Shown here: piece by piece, positions 32,437 to 44,400 of the stretch | Numbering within the stretch: position 1 is the stretch's first letter | Layout of the letters: the number at the start of each line of letters is the position of its first letter | NCBI RefSeq assembly: GCF_000160695.1 | Contig: NZ_GG694007.1 | Span: forward strand, 61,842 to 125,841 | Reading direction: 5' to 3' | Source: Centipeda flueggei ATCC 43531 | Lineage (GTDB): Bacteria > Bacillota > Negativicutes > Selenomonadales > Selenomonadaceae | Length of the DNA: 64,000 nucleotides | Position numbers and translations under genes: made by a program | The notes under the pieces: generated by a model | Database searches by the model: none | The model's input: the letters and a program-made list of their open reading frames with translations, nothing else | Told to the model about the DNA's origin: nothing

Positions 32437-32570
32437 TGCCCCTTCCACCGCTCTCGCGGTCCCCCTTCCCCGTGATAGCGGGAAGGCTTTGGATAACGGC
32501 ATAGCAGCTTCCCCCGCTTGCGGGGGAAGTGGCGAACGCAGTGAGCCGATGGGGGCAGCGCCCTTTTTCA
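32437..32570. repeat. Intergenic hairpin-rich repeat
   Basis: Three hairpins in a row: ACCGC/GCGGT, CCTTCCC/GGGAAGG and CTTCCCCCGC/GCGGGGGAAG, then GTGGCGAACGCAGTGAGCCGATGGGG. Sequences of this kind are scattered between genes in related Negativicutes, from memory. Only one copy is in the window. Confidence 0.4.
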
Positions 32571-32580
32571 TGTGGAGGAC

Positions 32581-32790
32581 ATGATGACCCTATCCATCGA
32601 CAGCACCGTCTGCGTCTCCTGCGGTATGTGCGCGGAGCGGCTGCCCGCCCTCTTTGCCATCGACCGCGCTGTGCGCTGTGCCCGCCTCCTGCGTCAGCCC
32701 GCCCCGACCGAGGAGGACGATGCCCTCGAAGCGGCAGAGGACTGTCCGACGGGTGCGATAGTTCTTTGTACGAAAGCCGTCTCTTTGTGA
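32581..32790 (+). CDS. Small 4Fe-4S ferredoxin
   Basis: 69 residues with the ATG at 32581; the ATG at 32584 has better spacing from GGAGG and is equally possible. Cysteines CVSCGMC near residue 11 and the distant CPTGAI form a single 4Fe-4S site of the monocluster ferredoxin type, with an arginine-rich insert between. It would act as an electron carrier; the partner is unknown. It stands alone between ptsI and galM. Confidence 0.7.
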   Translation: MMTLSIDSTVCVSCGMCAERLPALFAIDRAVRCARLLRQPAPTEEDDALEAAEDCPTGAIVLCTKAVSL

Positions 32791-32849
32791 CAGAATTTGT
32801 GATAAAATAAGACATATCATTTCGTGTCAGGGACAAAGGGGGACATATC

Positions 32850-33923
32850 ATGACAGAGGTAACCAAATCACCGTTCGGCACGATGCCGGACGGGCGCGCG
32901 ATCGAGCTCTATACACTGCGGAACGCACGCGGGACAACCGTCGCCGTCACGACCTATGGGGCGCGGCTCGTCTCGTTTGCGCGCGAGGTGAACGGCACAC
33001 CGATCGACATCGTACTCGGCTATCGGAGCGGCGCGGACTACCTGCGCGACACAACGTCGATGGGCGGCGTTGTCGGACGACATGCAAACCGCATCGCGGA
33101 CGGGCGCGTCACGGTCGGCGGACATACCTATCAGCTCGAGCAGAACTCCGGCTCACGCAAGCAGAACCACATCCACGGCGGAACGCATGGCCTGCACTAC
33201 CACCTCTGGACGGCAGAGCCCGTCGCAGATGGCGTGGCGCTCACAGCGATCAGCCCCGAGGGAGAGGGCGGCTACCCCGGCAACCTCGAGGCGACTGTGA
33301 CCTACCGCCTCACCGACGACGACGCGCTCATCCTCTCCTACCGCGCCGTGAGCGACGCAGACACCGTCTGCAACCTCACGAACCATGCCTACTTTAACCT
33401 CGACGGCACAGCCGCCCCCTCCGTCATGGAGCACACGGCGGAAATCTTCGCCGATGAATTTACATGGGCGGACGCCGAGTCCCTGCCCGACGGGCGCATC
33501 CTCCCCGTCGCGGACACGCCGATGGACTTCCGTGCGCCACATCGCATCGGCGAGCGCATCGACGCGGACTACGACGAGCTCCGCATGGCCGGCGGCTACG
33601 ACCACAACTGGGTCCTGCGCGGCGATCCCGCCCCCGCGCCCTATGCCCATCTCAAAAAGGCAGCGCGCGTCACGAGCGCGCAGACAGGGCTCGCCCTCGA
33701 CTGCTGGACGACCCAGCCGGGACTGCAGTTCTACACGGCAAACGCCCTCGGCAAGTCGCCCCTCGTCGGTAAGGGCGGTGCCCCCTACACACGGCGCAGT
33801 GCGTTCTGCCTTGAGACACAGTTCTTCCCGAACGCATTCGCGCATCCGCATTTCCCACAGCCCATCCTGCGTGAGGGCGAGGTCTGGACGGCGGAAACCG
33901 TCTACCGCCTGAGTGAGCTCTGA
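32850..33923 (+). CDS. galM: Aldose 1-epimerase (mutarotase)
   Basis: 357 residues; ATG behind AAGGGGGACA. Motifs: TTYGARLVSFAREVNG, GRHANRIADGRVTVGG, HIHGGTHGLHYHLW (catalytic His) and CNLTNHAYFNLDG (second His and sugar binding). The catalytic glutamate is in FCLETQFFPNAFAHP near the C-terminus. It interconverts alpha and beta anomers of glucose or galactose in the cytosol. Monocistronic with its own terminator. Confidence 0.93.
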   Translation: MTEVTKSPFGTMPDGRAIELYTLRNARGTTVAVTTYGARLVSFAREVNGTPIDIVLGYRSGADYLRDTTSMGGVVGRHANRIADGRVTVGGHTYQLEQNSGSRKQNHIHGGTHGLHYHLWTAEPVADGVALTAISPEGEGGYPGNLEATVTYRLTDDDALILSYRAVSDADTVCNLTNHAYFNLDGTAAPSVMEHTAEIFADEFTWADAESLPDGRILPVADTPMDFRAPHRIGERIDADYDELRMAGGYDHNWVLRGDPAPAPYAHLKKAARVTSAQTGLALDCWTTQPGLQFYTANALGKSPLVGKGGAPYTRRSAFCLETQFFPNAFAHPHFPQPILREGEVWTAETVYRLSEL

Positions 33924-33945
33924 GCGGGCGTATTTCATCGTGAGA

Positions 33946-33977
33946 CTGCTGCGCACCTTCTGCGCAGCAGTTTTTTG
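33946..33977 (+). terminator. Terminator of galM
   Basis: CTGCTGCGCA/TGCGCAGCAG around CCTTC, then six T. Confidence 0.9.
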
Positions 33978-34132
33978 TACCTGCATAGTCCCTCATCCAT
34001 AGAGATTCTTTATGTTGTGCGAGGTTTTTTCAATCGTTCATTTATACAAAATTGCTAGACTTTTCCTGGGCCGCGCGGTAAGATAGGAACAAGAGTTGTG
34101 CTTCAGTCACAAAAGCTAAGGGAGGATTGTAA

Positions 34133-35323
34133 ATGAACATTCACGAGTACCAATCCAAGCAGGTTCTGCGCGAATTCGGCGTCAATGTCCCGAACGGACT
34201 GCCGGCGTTTACCGTCGATGAGGCGGTCGCGAACGCGGAGAAGCTCAGTACCCCCGTCATCGTCGTCAAGGCGCAGATCCACGCAGGCGGACGCGGCAAG
34301 GCAGGCGGCGTCAAGATCGCGAAGAACAAGGACGAGGTCCGCGCCTACGCGCAGGAGCTCCTCGGCAAGACACTCGTCACCCACCAGACCGGCCCCGAGG
34401 GCAAGGTTGTGAACCGCCTCCTCATCGAAGAAGGCTCAAAGATCAAAAAGGAATACTACCTCTCCTTCGTCGTTGACCGCCAGACGGCGAGCATCGTCAT
34501 GATGGGCTCTGAGGAAGGCGGCGTGGAGATCGAGAAGGTCGCCGCCGAGTCCCCCGAGAAGATCATCAAGGAGTATATCGACCCCGTCATCGGGCTTGCC
34601 CCGTTCCAGGCGACACGCATGGCGTACGCCATCAATATCCCCGGCCCCGCGGTCCGCAAGGCGGCGGCGCTCATGCAGGGACTCTACGCCGCATTCATCG
34701 GCAAGGACTGCTCGCAGGTCGAGATTAACCCGCTCGTCGTCACCGAGGACGACGATGTGATCGCACTCGACGCGAAGCTCAACTTTGACGACAGTGCTCT
34801 CTTCCGTCACCCCGACATCGCGGAGCTGCGCGATGAGACCGAGGAGGATCCGAAGGAGCGCGAGGCAGCGGCCGCAGGGCTCAACTACGTCAACCTTGGC
34901 GGCGATGTTGCGTGCATGGTCAACGGCGCAGGCCTCGCCATGGCGACCGTCGACATCATCAAGCACTATGGCGGCGAGCCTGCGAACTTCCTCGATGTCG
35001 GCGGCGACTCCGAGCCCGAGAAGATCGCCAAAGCATTCAGCATCATGCTTGAGGGCGGTCAGGCAAAGGGCATCTTCGTCAACATCTTCGGCGGCATCAA
35101 CCGCTGTGACAACATCGCCAACGGCATCATCGAGGCGGCAAAGATCATCTCGAAGGACGGGAAATCCCTCCCGGTTCCCGTTGTCGTCCGCCTCGAGGGT
35201 ACGAAGGTCGAGGAGGGACGCGAGATCCTCAAGAATACGCCGATCGGCAACGTCTTCCCCGCACCCACGATGGAGGGCGGCGCAGAGCAGATCGTGAAAC
35301 TCGTCGCACAGGCGAAGGCGTGA
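34133..35323 (+). CDS. sucC: Succinyl-CoA ligase (ADP-forming), beta subunit
   Basis: 396 residues; ATG behind [26 protein letters not shown], the ATP-grasp run [19 protein letters not shown] and [22 protein letters not shown] are typical, as is [18 protein letters not shown] near the C-terminus (CoA/phosphate site). With sucD it converts succinyl-CoA, ADP and phosphate to succinate, CoA and ATP, or the reverse. The 209-base gap before it contains no gene; a weak promoter there could not be placed with confidence. Confidence 0.95.
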   Translation: MNIHEYQSKQVLREFGVNVPNGLPAFTVDEAVANAEKLSTPVIVVKAQIHAGGRGKAGGVKIAKNKDEVRAYAQELLGKTLVTHQTGPEGKVVNRLLIEEGSKIKKEYYLSFVVDRQTASIVMMGSEEGGVEIEKVAAESPEKIIKEYIDPVIGLAPFQATRMAYAINIPGPAVRKAAALMQGLYAAFIGKDCSQVEINPLVVTEDDDVIALDAKLNFDDSALFRHPDIAELRDETEEDPKEREAAAAGLNYVNLGGDVACMVNGAGLAMATVDIIKHYGGEPANFLDVGGDSEPEKIAKAFSIMLEGGQAKGIFVNIFGGINRCDNIANGIIEAAKIISKDGKSLPVPVVVRLEGTKVEEGREILKNTPIGNVFPAPTMEGGAEQIVKLVAQAKA

Positions 35324-35341
35324 GAGAGGGAGGTATACGAT

Positions 35342-36247
<906 letters not shown>

Positions 36248-36268
36248 AAGGCAATAAAAAGTAAAACA

Positions 36269-36310
36269 CGGTCGGATGAAGAAATTTATCTTCGTCCGAC
36301 CGCATTTTTA
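36269..36310 (+). terminator. Terminator of sucCD
   Basis: CGGTCGGA-GAAGA and TCTTC-TCCGACCG form a long stem, then ATTTTTA. Confidence 0.85.
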
Positions 36311-36421
36311 TGTGTGAAACGCCTGATCAATATCCCGCCCGCCATAGATCACACGGAGCACTGCCACTACTGCACCTTCGGTATCCACGGTGTAGAACAC
36401 CTCAAATCGGTAAACAATTGT
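36308..36421 (-). pseudogene. C-terminal fragment of a RelE/ParE-type toxin
   Basis: About 36 codons read YRFEVFYTVDTEGAVVAVLR then VIYGGRDIDQAF and a stop. This is the last two strands and active-site turn of RelE/ParE toxins (YRVFYEVD...VLRVIHGRRD). No start or N-terminal part is found upstream, where the frame runs into unrelated sequence before the gene at 36441. A dead relic; the stop shares bases with the sucCD terminator. Confidence 0.65.
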
Positions 36422-36440
36422 TAAGGAACAATGCGTCACC

Positions 36441-37256
36441 TTACAGCTCCTCCGCGCGCGCAATCCGCTGCAGGAAAGTCTGCGCGAGTTCTTTCGCGCG
36501 GTAAAACACCTCCACAGGCAGAACGAGCAGCACGTAGTCATCCGTACCAATGTCCATCCCCGCGAGCAGCGTATCCGTCCACTGCGCATTAATTTCTTTG
36601 CTCCACGCCGGGACGCCGTATTCCGCGCTGAGCGCCGCAGGAAGGGCGATCGTCCGTCCCGCTGTCAGCTCATACAGCGCGGCGAAAAATTCCTCCTTCG
36701 CAGTTTTTGTGTCCAGCATGACGGCCCGCCCGCAGGAGACCAGTTCCTCCGCAAGCTCATACCATGCGTCATTCCATGCATCGCTCTCCTCGGTACACTT
36801 CGGCGGCTTCACCCGTCGGCAGAATGCCTGCGCATCATCGCCGAGCAGCAGCTCTGCCACTGCCGTGAACGCTTCCTTTTTCTCCGCACTGCCCGTCTCG
36901 TGCATGTCCACATACGCGTCGGCGGGCGGAAGTACCGCATGCTTCACGAAAGACCGCATCATCACAGCGGCATCATCACTGCTGAGATCGGTGATCCCAT
37001 ACGTTTTTCCATCCATCACGAGCAGCAGATTCACCCGACCGCGCTGCCGCCCGTGCATTGCCTTCATACACGTACAGCCCTGTATCGCGTGCGGCGGATA
37101 CAGCTCCACGTACATATTGACACCGTCCCGCATCGCCCCAAGCTGCTTTTCGATGGCGACAATGTGAAATCCAGTCCTATTGTATATGCTGCTTTTCAGC
37201 CGCCATGTCTCGTAGGTATGAAAGACTTTTTCCTGCATCCAATCATAAAGACTCAT
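36441..37256 (-). CDS. Hypothetical protein
   Basis: 271 residues from the ATG at 37256 behind AAGGAGATA; longer readings upstream have no site. It starts MSLYDWMQEKVFHTYETW and shows mixed alpha/beta composition, with HIVAIEKQLGAMRDGVNMYVELYPPHAIQGCTCMKAM (Cys pair) and a C-terminal DDYVLLVLPVEVFYRAKELAQTFL. No signal peptide or membrane segment. I recognise no family. Its style (acidic, Trp-rich, cytosolic) is similar to the SUFU-cluster proteins at 13.7-19.8 kb, but this is only an impression. Confidence 0.7.
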   Translation of the reverse strand: MSLYDWMQEKVFHTYETWRLKSSIYNRTGFHIVAIEKQLGAMRDGVNMYVELYPPHAIQGCTCMKAMHGRQRGRVNLLLVMDGKTYGITDLSSDDAAVMMRSFVKHAVLPPADAYVDMHETGSAEKKEAFTAVAELLLGDDAQAFCRRVKPPKCTEESDAWNDAWYELAEELVSCGRAVMLDTKTAKEEFFAALYELTAGRTIALPAALSAEYGVPAWSKEINAQWTDTLLAGMDIGTDDYVLLVLPVEVFYRAKELAQTFLQRIARAEEL

Positions 37257-37362
37257 AGCGTATCTCCTTATTCCATACACACACCTGCTGAATACTCTAT
37301 CATATTCACCGCATCGGCTCAATTCGCCGCTTGCTGTTTTTTGATAAAAAATATCATCTTCG

Positions 37363-37391
37363 TTGTGTTTCTGCTTGATCTGCGTTATAAT
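37363..37391 (+). promoter_or_regulatory. Promoter of the aldolase gene
   Basis: TTGTGT, 17 bases, TATAAT, 56 bases before the ATG. Confidence 0.55.
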
Positions 37392-37446
37392 ACGATAAAG
37401 CAGAAGTTTCTGCTTGTGCAGCAAAACAAACAAGGAGGAATCTGTT

Positions 37447-38334
37447 ATGAACCAGCAGCAGCTCACCCGCATGGAGCACGACAAGGGCTTTGTCGCCGCA
37501 CTCGATCAGAGCGGCGGCTCGACGCCGAAGGCATTGAAAGCATACGGCATCGACGAGAGCGCCTACCACGGTGACGAGGAGATGTTTACGCGCGTTCACG
37601 AGATGCGCACGCGCATCATCAAGAGCCCCGCATTCGACAAGAGCAAAATTCTTGCCGCCATCCTCTTTGAGAACACAATGGACCGCAAGATCGACGGGCT
37701 CTACACCGCCGACTATCTCTGGGAGAAAAAGGGCATCATCCCCATCCTGAAGGTCGACAAGGGGCTTGCGCCCGAGGCGGACGGCGTCCAACTCATGAAG
37801 CCCATCCCTGACCTCAGCACACTCCTTGACCGCGCGAACGCACGCCACATTTTCGGTACGAAGATGCGCTCTGTCATCAAGGAGGCAAACCCTGACGGCA
37901 TCCGTGCCATCATCGACCAACAGTTTGCGTTTGGCAAGGAGATCATCGCAAAGGGCCTCGTCCCCATCCTCGAGCCAGAGGTCGACATCCACTGCCCCGA
38001 CAAGGCGATGGCAGAGGAGATCATGTGCGGCGTCATCAAGGAGAACCTCGCCAAGCTCCCTGCCGATGCAAAACTCATGTTCAAGTTCACCATCCCCAGT
38101 GTCGATAATCTCTACGCCGAGATTATGAAGAACCCGCATGTCGTTCGCGTCGTCGCCCTCAGCGGAGGCTACTCCCAGAGCGATGCGAACGAGAAACTCG
38201 CACGCAACCACGGCCTCATCGCCAGCTTCTCCCGCGCCCTCGCGCAGGACTTGCGTGCCAGCCAAAGCGACGCGGAGTTTGACGCCGTGCTGGAAAAGGC
38301 CGTCGACAGCATCTACAAGGCGTCCATTACCTGA
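37447..38334 (+). CDS. fda: Fructose-bisphosphate aldolase class I
   Basis: 295 residues from the ATG at 37447 behind [29 protein letters not shown] at the start, [18 protein letters not shown] and [14 protein letters not shown] (Schiff-base lysine region near 109), and [13 protein letters not shown] with the C-terminal [21 protein letters not shown] are those of the bacterial/archaeal-type class I aldolase. It makes dihydroxyacetone phosphate and glyceraldehyde 3-phosphate from fructose 1,6-bisphosphate. It needs no metal. Monocistronic. Confidence 0.92.
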   Translation: MNQQQLTRMEHDKGFVAALDQSGGSTPKALKAYGIDESAYHGDEEMFTRVHEMRTRIIKSPAFDKSKILAAILFENTMDRKIDGLYTADYLWEKKGIIPILKVDKGLAPEADGVQLMKPIPDLSTLLDRANARHIFGTKMRSVIKEANPDGIRAIIDQQFAFGKEIIAKGLVPILEPEVDIHCPDKAMAEEIMCGVIKENLAKLPADAKLMFKFTIPSVDNLYAEIMKNPHVVRVVALSGGYSQSDANEKLARNHGLIASFSRALAQDLRASQSDAEFDAVLEKAVDSIYKASIT

Positions 38335-38367
38335 CCCTCACAGCCCATCCCCTCATAGGCAGAGCAA

Positions 38368-38414
38368 CGGGCTGCTGCACGAAGTTCCCAGCTTCGTACA
38401 GCAGCCCGTTATTT
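38368..38414 (+). terminator. Terminator between the aldolase and autotransporter genes
   Basis: CGGGCTGCTG-ACGAAG and CTTCGT-CAGCAGCCCG; followed by TTATTTAT. Convergent genes, so it may serve both. Confidence 0.85.
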
Positions 38415-38433
38415 ATATGCGTGTGTAACTCTC

Positions 38434-41400
38434 TTACAATGCCCAGTTCACCTGCAGACCGCCTGTGATGCCGCGGCGTTTGCCCGTCATGCCCATGAGG
38501 TTGAGTCCATAGCTGACGTTGCTGCCCGGGCGGGCGAAGCGGTAGCCGAGTTCGAGGATGCCCGTGCCGCCCTTCAGCGTCGGTGTCGGAGTGCTGTACC
38601 CTGCATAGGAGGCACGCGCATCTCCATCAAACTCGTACTCGTAGGCGAGTCCCGTATAGAATGATCCGCCTGTGCCATTCTGCTTCGTATAACGTGCACC
38701 GACGCGCAGGCGCTGGGAGTCTACGTCATCAAAGTCGTAGAGATCACCTGAGGTCAGCCGCTCACTGCCTCCGTTCTGGTGCGTGTAGAAGTACTTCGCA
38801 TAGGTCTCGATGGTCCCGTTTCCGAGTTTCTTCTCCTGCCCGATGCCGATGTGCGCGGCGTAGTAGGTGCTGCTCATATCGTAGCCCGCATGACGGCCTG
38901 CGATGTCTCCCGTGTAGTCGCTCTTCGCGCGGCCGACACGCACGCTGCCCTCAATATAGGAGCCGTTCTCTGCGGCTGACTTCGCCATAACGCCCGCGCC
39001 GATGTAGCTCGCCGTACCGTCGCCGTGCGTGCCGTCATCCAGATAGGAGTCGTAATTTCCGTGTCCGTACTCGACAAAGGGACCGTACGTGAGCGTGTTG
39101 CGCTCCGATGCCTTCTGCCGGGCAAAGCCGAGATTGAGGTTCCAGCCCTTCGCGTCGACATGGGAACCGGTATTGAGGCGGACGGCAGAGCCGCTTTGTG
39201 CCGCCCAGAGATGATAGGTCTGGTCATTTGCCGTCCTCTGTGCACCCGCTCCTGTCCCCGCGTCGGCGGCGTTCACAGCGGCGTTCATGCCGCCGCCCGC
39301 GAGAAGATCTGCACCGCTGTTAATGAGTGCGGCAGAGGCGGCACGAGTCTCAACAAGCGATTTTGTCTGCGGGTTGAGGTCGGTGTCGCTGACGGTGGCG
39401 ATGAGTTCGTTGTCCCCCTGTCTTGCAAGGTTAAAGCGATATCTCATGCTGACGCCCTGCATACCCGTCGTCTCATTCTTGAGTTCCGCGTCCGTAGTGA
39501 GTGTCTTGCCGTCCGCAATCTTCAGGAGGCTGATGGTGTCGCCCTTCGCGAGAACGCTGTGGTCACCCGCGATGCCGATACCGACTTTCACTCCATGGAT
39601 ATCTTTGTCGGCATTCGCTGTCAGGGTGAGCATCGGGGTGGTATCCGCCGCTGTACGCTCCTCAGGAACATAGAAATGCAGGTTCTGTACACCTGCGAAG
39701 TCGGCAATCTTCGTCCCTGCCGCGTGGATGGCGAGGGTGTTATCCTTGCCGTCCGGGTTCGCCTTCATACCAAGCGGAGAAGCGGTATCCTTGATGGCAC
39801 CGCCGAGGACAATGCCGTCGATCTCCGTGCCGCGCAGATGAATCGTATTGTGGTCAGTGACAGCAGCAGCATAGCCGCCCACGACGGCCTTGTTTGCGAT
39901 GCCGTTCTGGATGTGCACCGCACCGATGTCGACAATGTTCTCGCTTGCTGCACCGGTGCGGGATTGTCCGCCGTAGATGTTGTCCGTGACCGTGCCGCCC
40001 GTGATGGTAACGATGTTCTTTATCGCATCGCCTGTCGTCGCATCACCGCCATAGACTACATGCGCCGTGCCGTCTTTCAGCTCGACACGGTTGCTCTCTG
40101 CACTCGCGCCGTAGCCGCCCGTCAGTGTATCCACCGGCGCAGCCGCACCGTCCATGAGGACGCCGTTTCCTTTGACGGCACTCGTCCCATCCGATCTGCC
40201 GCCATAAACGAGGCCGCCGATGCTGCCGCCCGCGACGGTGACGGTGTTTCCCGTGACTTCTGCCGCACTCGTCGTGCTGTCCGCATAGCCGCCGATGAGG
40301 TCGTGGAGCACCGTCCCCTGTGAAAAGGTCAGTTTATTCCCTGTGACCGCGCCCGCGCCCTTCGTGTAGCCGCCATAGGCGTTATTGATCTTGCCCGCCG
40401 TTGGTGCCGTGACGTTCACGGTGAGTTCGTTGTTTTCTGCACCGCCTGCCGTTCCGCCCGCATAGCCGCCATAGGCATTGATGTTCGAACCGTTTGCGAT
40501 TTTCGTCACGGAGAGGGTGTTGCCCGTCGCCGTGTGTCCGATCGTCGTTCCCCCATCGTCACGGTGGTCGGAGGCAGAGTAGCCGCCGTAGAGATCGCTG
40601 TCGGCATCCTGATCCGTTGTGACATGGCTGTCCCTGTAACGGTTGACATCGAGGAGGAGCGCCGCGGTGTCCGCCGCATTGCCCGCGGTATGAAGGAGGG
40701 TCTCGTAGGTGCCGTCTGCCTTTGCCGTCGCAGCGTAGCCGTCAAAATGGAGGTCTGCTGCACCGTCGCCGGTTTTCAGCAGAGTAATGGTATTCTTTCC
40801 CTGAATTCCTGTACTCAATGCTGTGAGTGCCGACGTATCGGCCGTGACATTCGACCACTTGACCTTGACATCATCGGACGTGCCCGAGATGCCGCCAAAG
40901 CCGCCCGCCGCGGACAGCGTGAGCATGGCGTCACCGTTCTGGACGGCATCGGTCGGTGTGAAGGTGTATTTTTCAAAGTTGCGCACCTTCTTGACTTCGA
41001 GATTCTTTGCCGCTACGTTCAGCGTATTGCCCGCAATCTGTGCATCGCTGCTGCCAAGAACGGATGCCTGATTGCTCGCGTTGACGTAGCTCGTGCCCCA
41101 GACCTCTGCCCCCGTGAGCGTGCCGCCTCCGAGTGTGACGGTATTGCCGTTCGAGCTGCTCGTCAGTTCGTGCGTATACCCGCCGACGATCTGTCCCGTG
41201 ACCGTACCGCCCTTGATGGTGACGAAATTATTTGCGATATTGCCGGTTCCGCCAGCCCCGCCGGCGCCGATGACGTTCGCGACGGTACCGCCCTCGACCG
41301 TGACCTCATTGCCCGTCGCCGAGGCATTCGCCCCCGAAACGTATCCGCCCATCGCGTTCGTGACCGTGCCGCCCTTGATGAGGACATGGTTCTTTTCCGC

Positions 41401-44400
41401 AACGCCGCCCGCCTTTGCCGTTGCACCGCCAACGGCATCCGCAATCGTTCCGCTGCCCGTGCCCTCGACGACGATCCGATTGTCCCGAACATCCGACGCG
41501 GCCTCTGCCTTGCCGCCATAGGCGGCATTCAGTCCCGTCGTCGCAGTGCTCGCAATGGTGAGGGTATTTCCCTCCGCCGTGTGACCGTCCCTGCGTGAGA
41601 CGCCGCCCGCAACTTCACCGTTCGTCACGGGGTTCGTGCCGTCATACGTCCAGCTGCTCTTACGGAAACGGCTGGTGCTGAGCTTGACCGTGGTTGCAGA
41701 ATGCACCGATCCTGCCCCCTTGTCCGTATCGGTACGCAGGATTGCCTCATAGTCGGCGTTCGGGTCATTGACAAGGTCGCGCACATCGTAGTTCTTGAAC
41801 TTGAGCGCGTTCGCCGTATCTGCCTTAATGAGTGTAACCTCACCGTTCGGATTGCCCGTCTGTCCCCTCGTATCCACGCTGACGTTGTTCCAGTCGATTT
41901 CTCTGCCAAAGCCGCCGTTTTTGAGCGTCAGCATGGTGTCGCCGCCGCCGATATTGCCCTTCAGCTTGAAATTGTATTTGTCAAAATTGTCGACGCTCTT
42001 AACGGTAATGTCCTTGCCGTGCACGTTCAGCACGTTATTGTTGACGGCACTGTCCGTGCTGTTGTCGCCGTGTACCTGCGCATTCGTGAGGTCAGCCGCA
42101 TACGTGCCGTCCTCCGCGCCGAGGTTCACAACATTGTCCGTTGTCCCGCTGCCGGGGCCCTCTGTCGTCTTGCCGCCGTAGACGTTCGCCGCCTGCATCG
42201 TCGTGCCGATGGTGCCGCCCGTGATGGTGACGATGTTGCCGTCCGCACGGTAGCCGACGCCGCCCGCGATCTCCTTCGTGACTGCGCCGCCCGTGACGGC
42301 AACGGTATTTTTCTCCGCGCGGCCGTTGCCGCCGACAAGATTATTGCTCGAGTCAGTCATGTAGGTTGCGCCGCCGTAGACACTCTCCGCCGTGCCGGCC
42401 GTCATGGTGACGCCATTTCCCTCGACCGCTGCCTCATTCTCAGCGAGTGCACCGCGCAGGATCTCTGCCGTGCTGGCCGCGCCGCCAAAATCGACGGTAT
42501 TTCCGCTCAGCTTTCCCTTGCCGTTGCTGTCTGCACCGGCAAGCTCTGCCGCCGTACCATTGGTGAAGACGACCTTATTTCCTGTCATCTCCACTGTACT
42601 GGCCGTGTTGTCAAGATAGCCGCCCGCGACATACCCCGTCGATGTGCCGCCGTCGAACTGCACCTTGTTGTTCGTAACCGCGCCCTTGCCAAAGGTATAT
42701 CCGCCATAGAGCAGATGCGTCGTGCCGTTCTTCATGTTGGCGGTGTTGTGATCGACTGCACCCGTGTTATCCTCGACACTCGCCATGCCGCCGTAGACCT
42801 CCTCCACGAGATCTGCGGCATTTGCCATATCGATGGTGACCGTGTTCGCCGTGACATCGCCCGTCGTGCCCTCGTTCCTGCCGCCGTAGGCATACTTCGG
42901 ATCGTCCGCACCATGTACGCCCTTCACCGTCAGCACGTTGTCCGTCGTCGTATGTCCGTCGTAGGAAATACCGCCATAGACAGCGCCGCTATCGGACGCC
43001 GATGTGCCGTCATAGGTGACGCGCCCGCCCTTAAAGCGGTTGACGACCCACACGACGGATTTTGCCGTGGCTTCATCCGTATCCGTCACCAACGCGCTCT
43101 CATGGGTATCCGTCGCGGCATAGTTCCGCGCCGCATAGTTTGTGAAATGCAGGTCGTCCGGTCCAACGCTCTTCAGGAGAGTCACGCGGTGCACGCCCTG
43201 TACATTCGCGATGTAGTCCGCCGAAATCCCCGAACGATCGACGCTGATCTTCGACCAGTCGACGCCCGTGCCGCTGAATGCGCCCGAATTCGTCACGGAG
43301 AGCATTGTATCGCCGTCTGCGAAGGCATGATTCAGTTTGAAATTGTATGTGTCAAAATTATCGACCGACCGTACGTGCGCGTCCTTCACGTTGACGTTCA
43401 GCGTATTGCCCGTGATGTCATAGGTGCCAAAGGGGGAGCTGTTGTTGCCGTGCAGCATCGCCCAGCGGAGATCCGTCCCCGCCTTCAGTGTCGTGCTCGT
43501 CCCGTCGCCGATGTTGACGACGTTACCCACCGCCTTGTTGGAGTTGCCGGTATGTCCGCCGTAGACATTGCCGTTGCCGTTGCCCGTGCCGACCGTGCCG
43601 CCCGTAATGGTGATTGTATTGTTCGATGCCGCTCCCTTGCCATAGGCGTTTATCGTGTTTACAGCTCCGCCGTAGACGTTCCTCATCACGCCGCCATTGA
43701 TGTTGATGGTATTGTGCGAAGCATTGCCGTTGTATGCTGCGCGCCCGCCATAGACACTCGCGAGACCGTCCTCACCTGTGGTCGTTCCGTTGATGGTGAC
43801 AGTGTTGTACTCCGCATTCGCGCCGTCTGCTCCGCTTCTTCCCTTTGCATAGCCGCCGTAGACGTCCGCATCGCTGGTGCCGCTGTTCACCGTGACCGTG
43901 TTCCGGTTCGCCGAACCCGTCCCCTTCGTATTGCCGCCGTAGATCTCGCCGAACGCGCCGCCCTTTACAGTGACGCTGTTGCCCGTGACATCGGCGGTAC
44001 TGTCCGCATTATCGATCTGACCGCCGTAGAGATCGCCCGCCGTTCCGTTTTCAAAGACGACGCGGTTGCCCGCCCCCTCCTCAGCGCCGCCGACGGCTCC
44101 CGTGCCCACGGTATAGCCGCCCGCCACGGGGCTGTTGATCGTGCCACTCGTGACCGTAACGCTGTTGCCGCGCAGAGTCGCCGCGCTGTTTGTGTCATCT
44201 GTTGCCGCGCCGTAGACAGCCCTGCTCGTGGAGGCATTCGCAAAGGAGACTGTGTTGTTTTTTAGAACGCCATTTCCGCTCGTGCGCGCACCGTAAACGA
44301 TGCCGCCGTCATAGCTTCCAATCGTGCCGCCTGTGATGGCGACCGTGTTCTCTGCGAGCGTGCCCGTGCCCGCAGCCACGCCTGCCCAGCCGCCGATGAT

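Noticed and set aside
41701..44265. 854-codon open frame on the plus strand opposite the autotransporter
   Set aside because: It mirrors the repeat pattern of the autotransporter gene, has no ribosome site or family features, and is Arg/Ala/Val-rich as expected for a shadow frame of GC-rich DNA.
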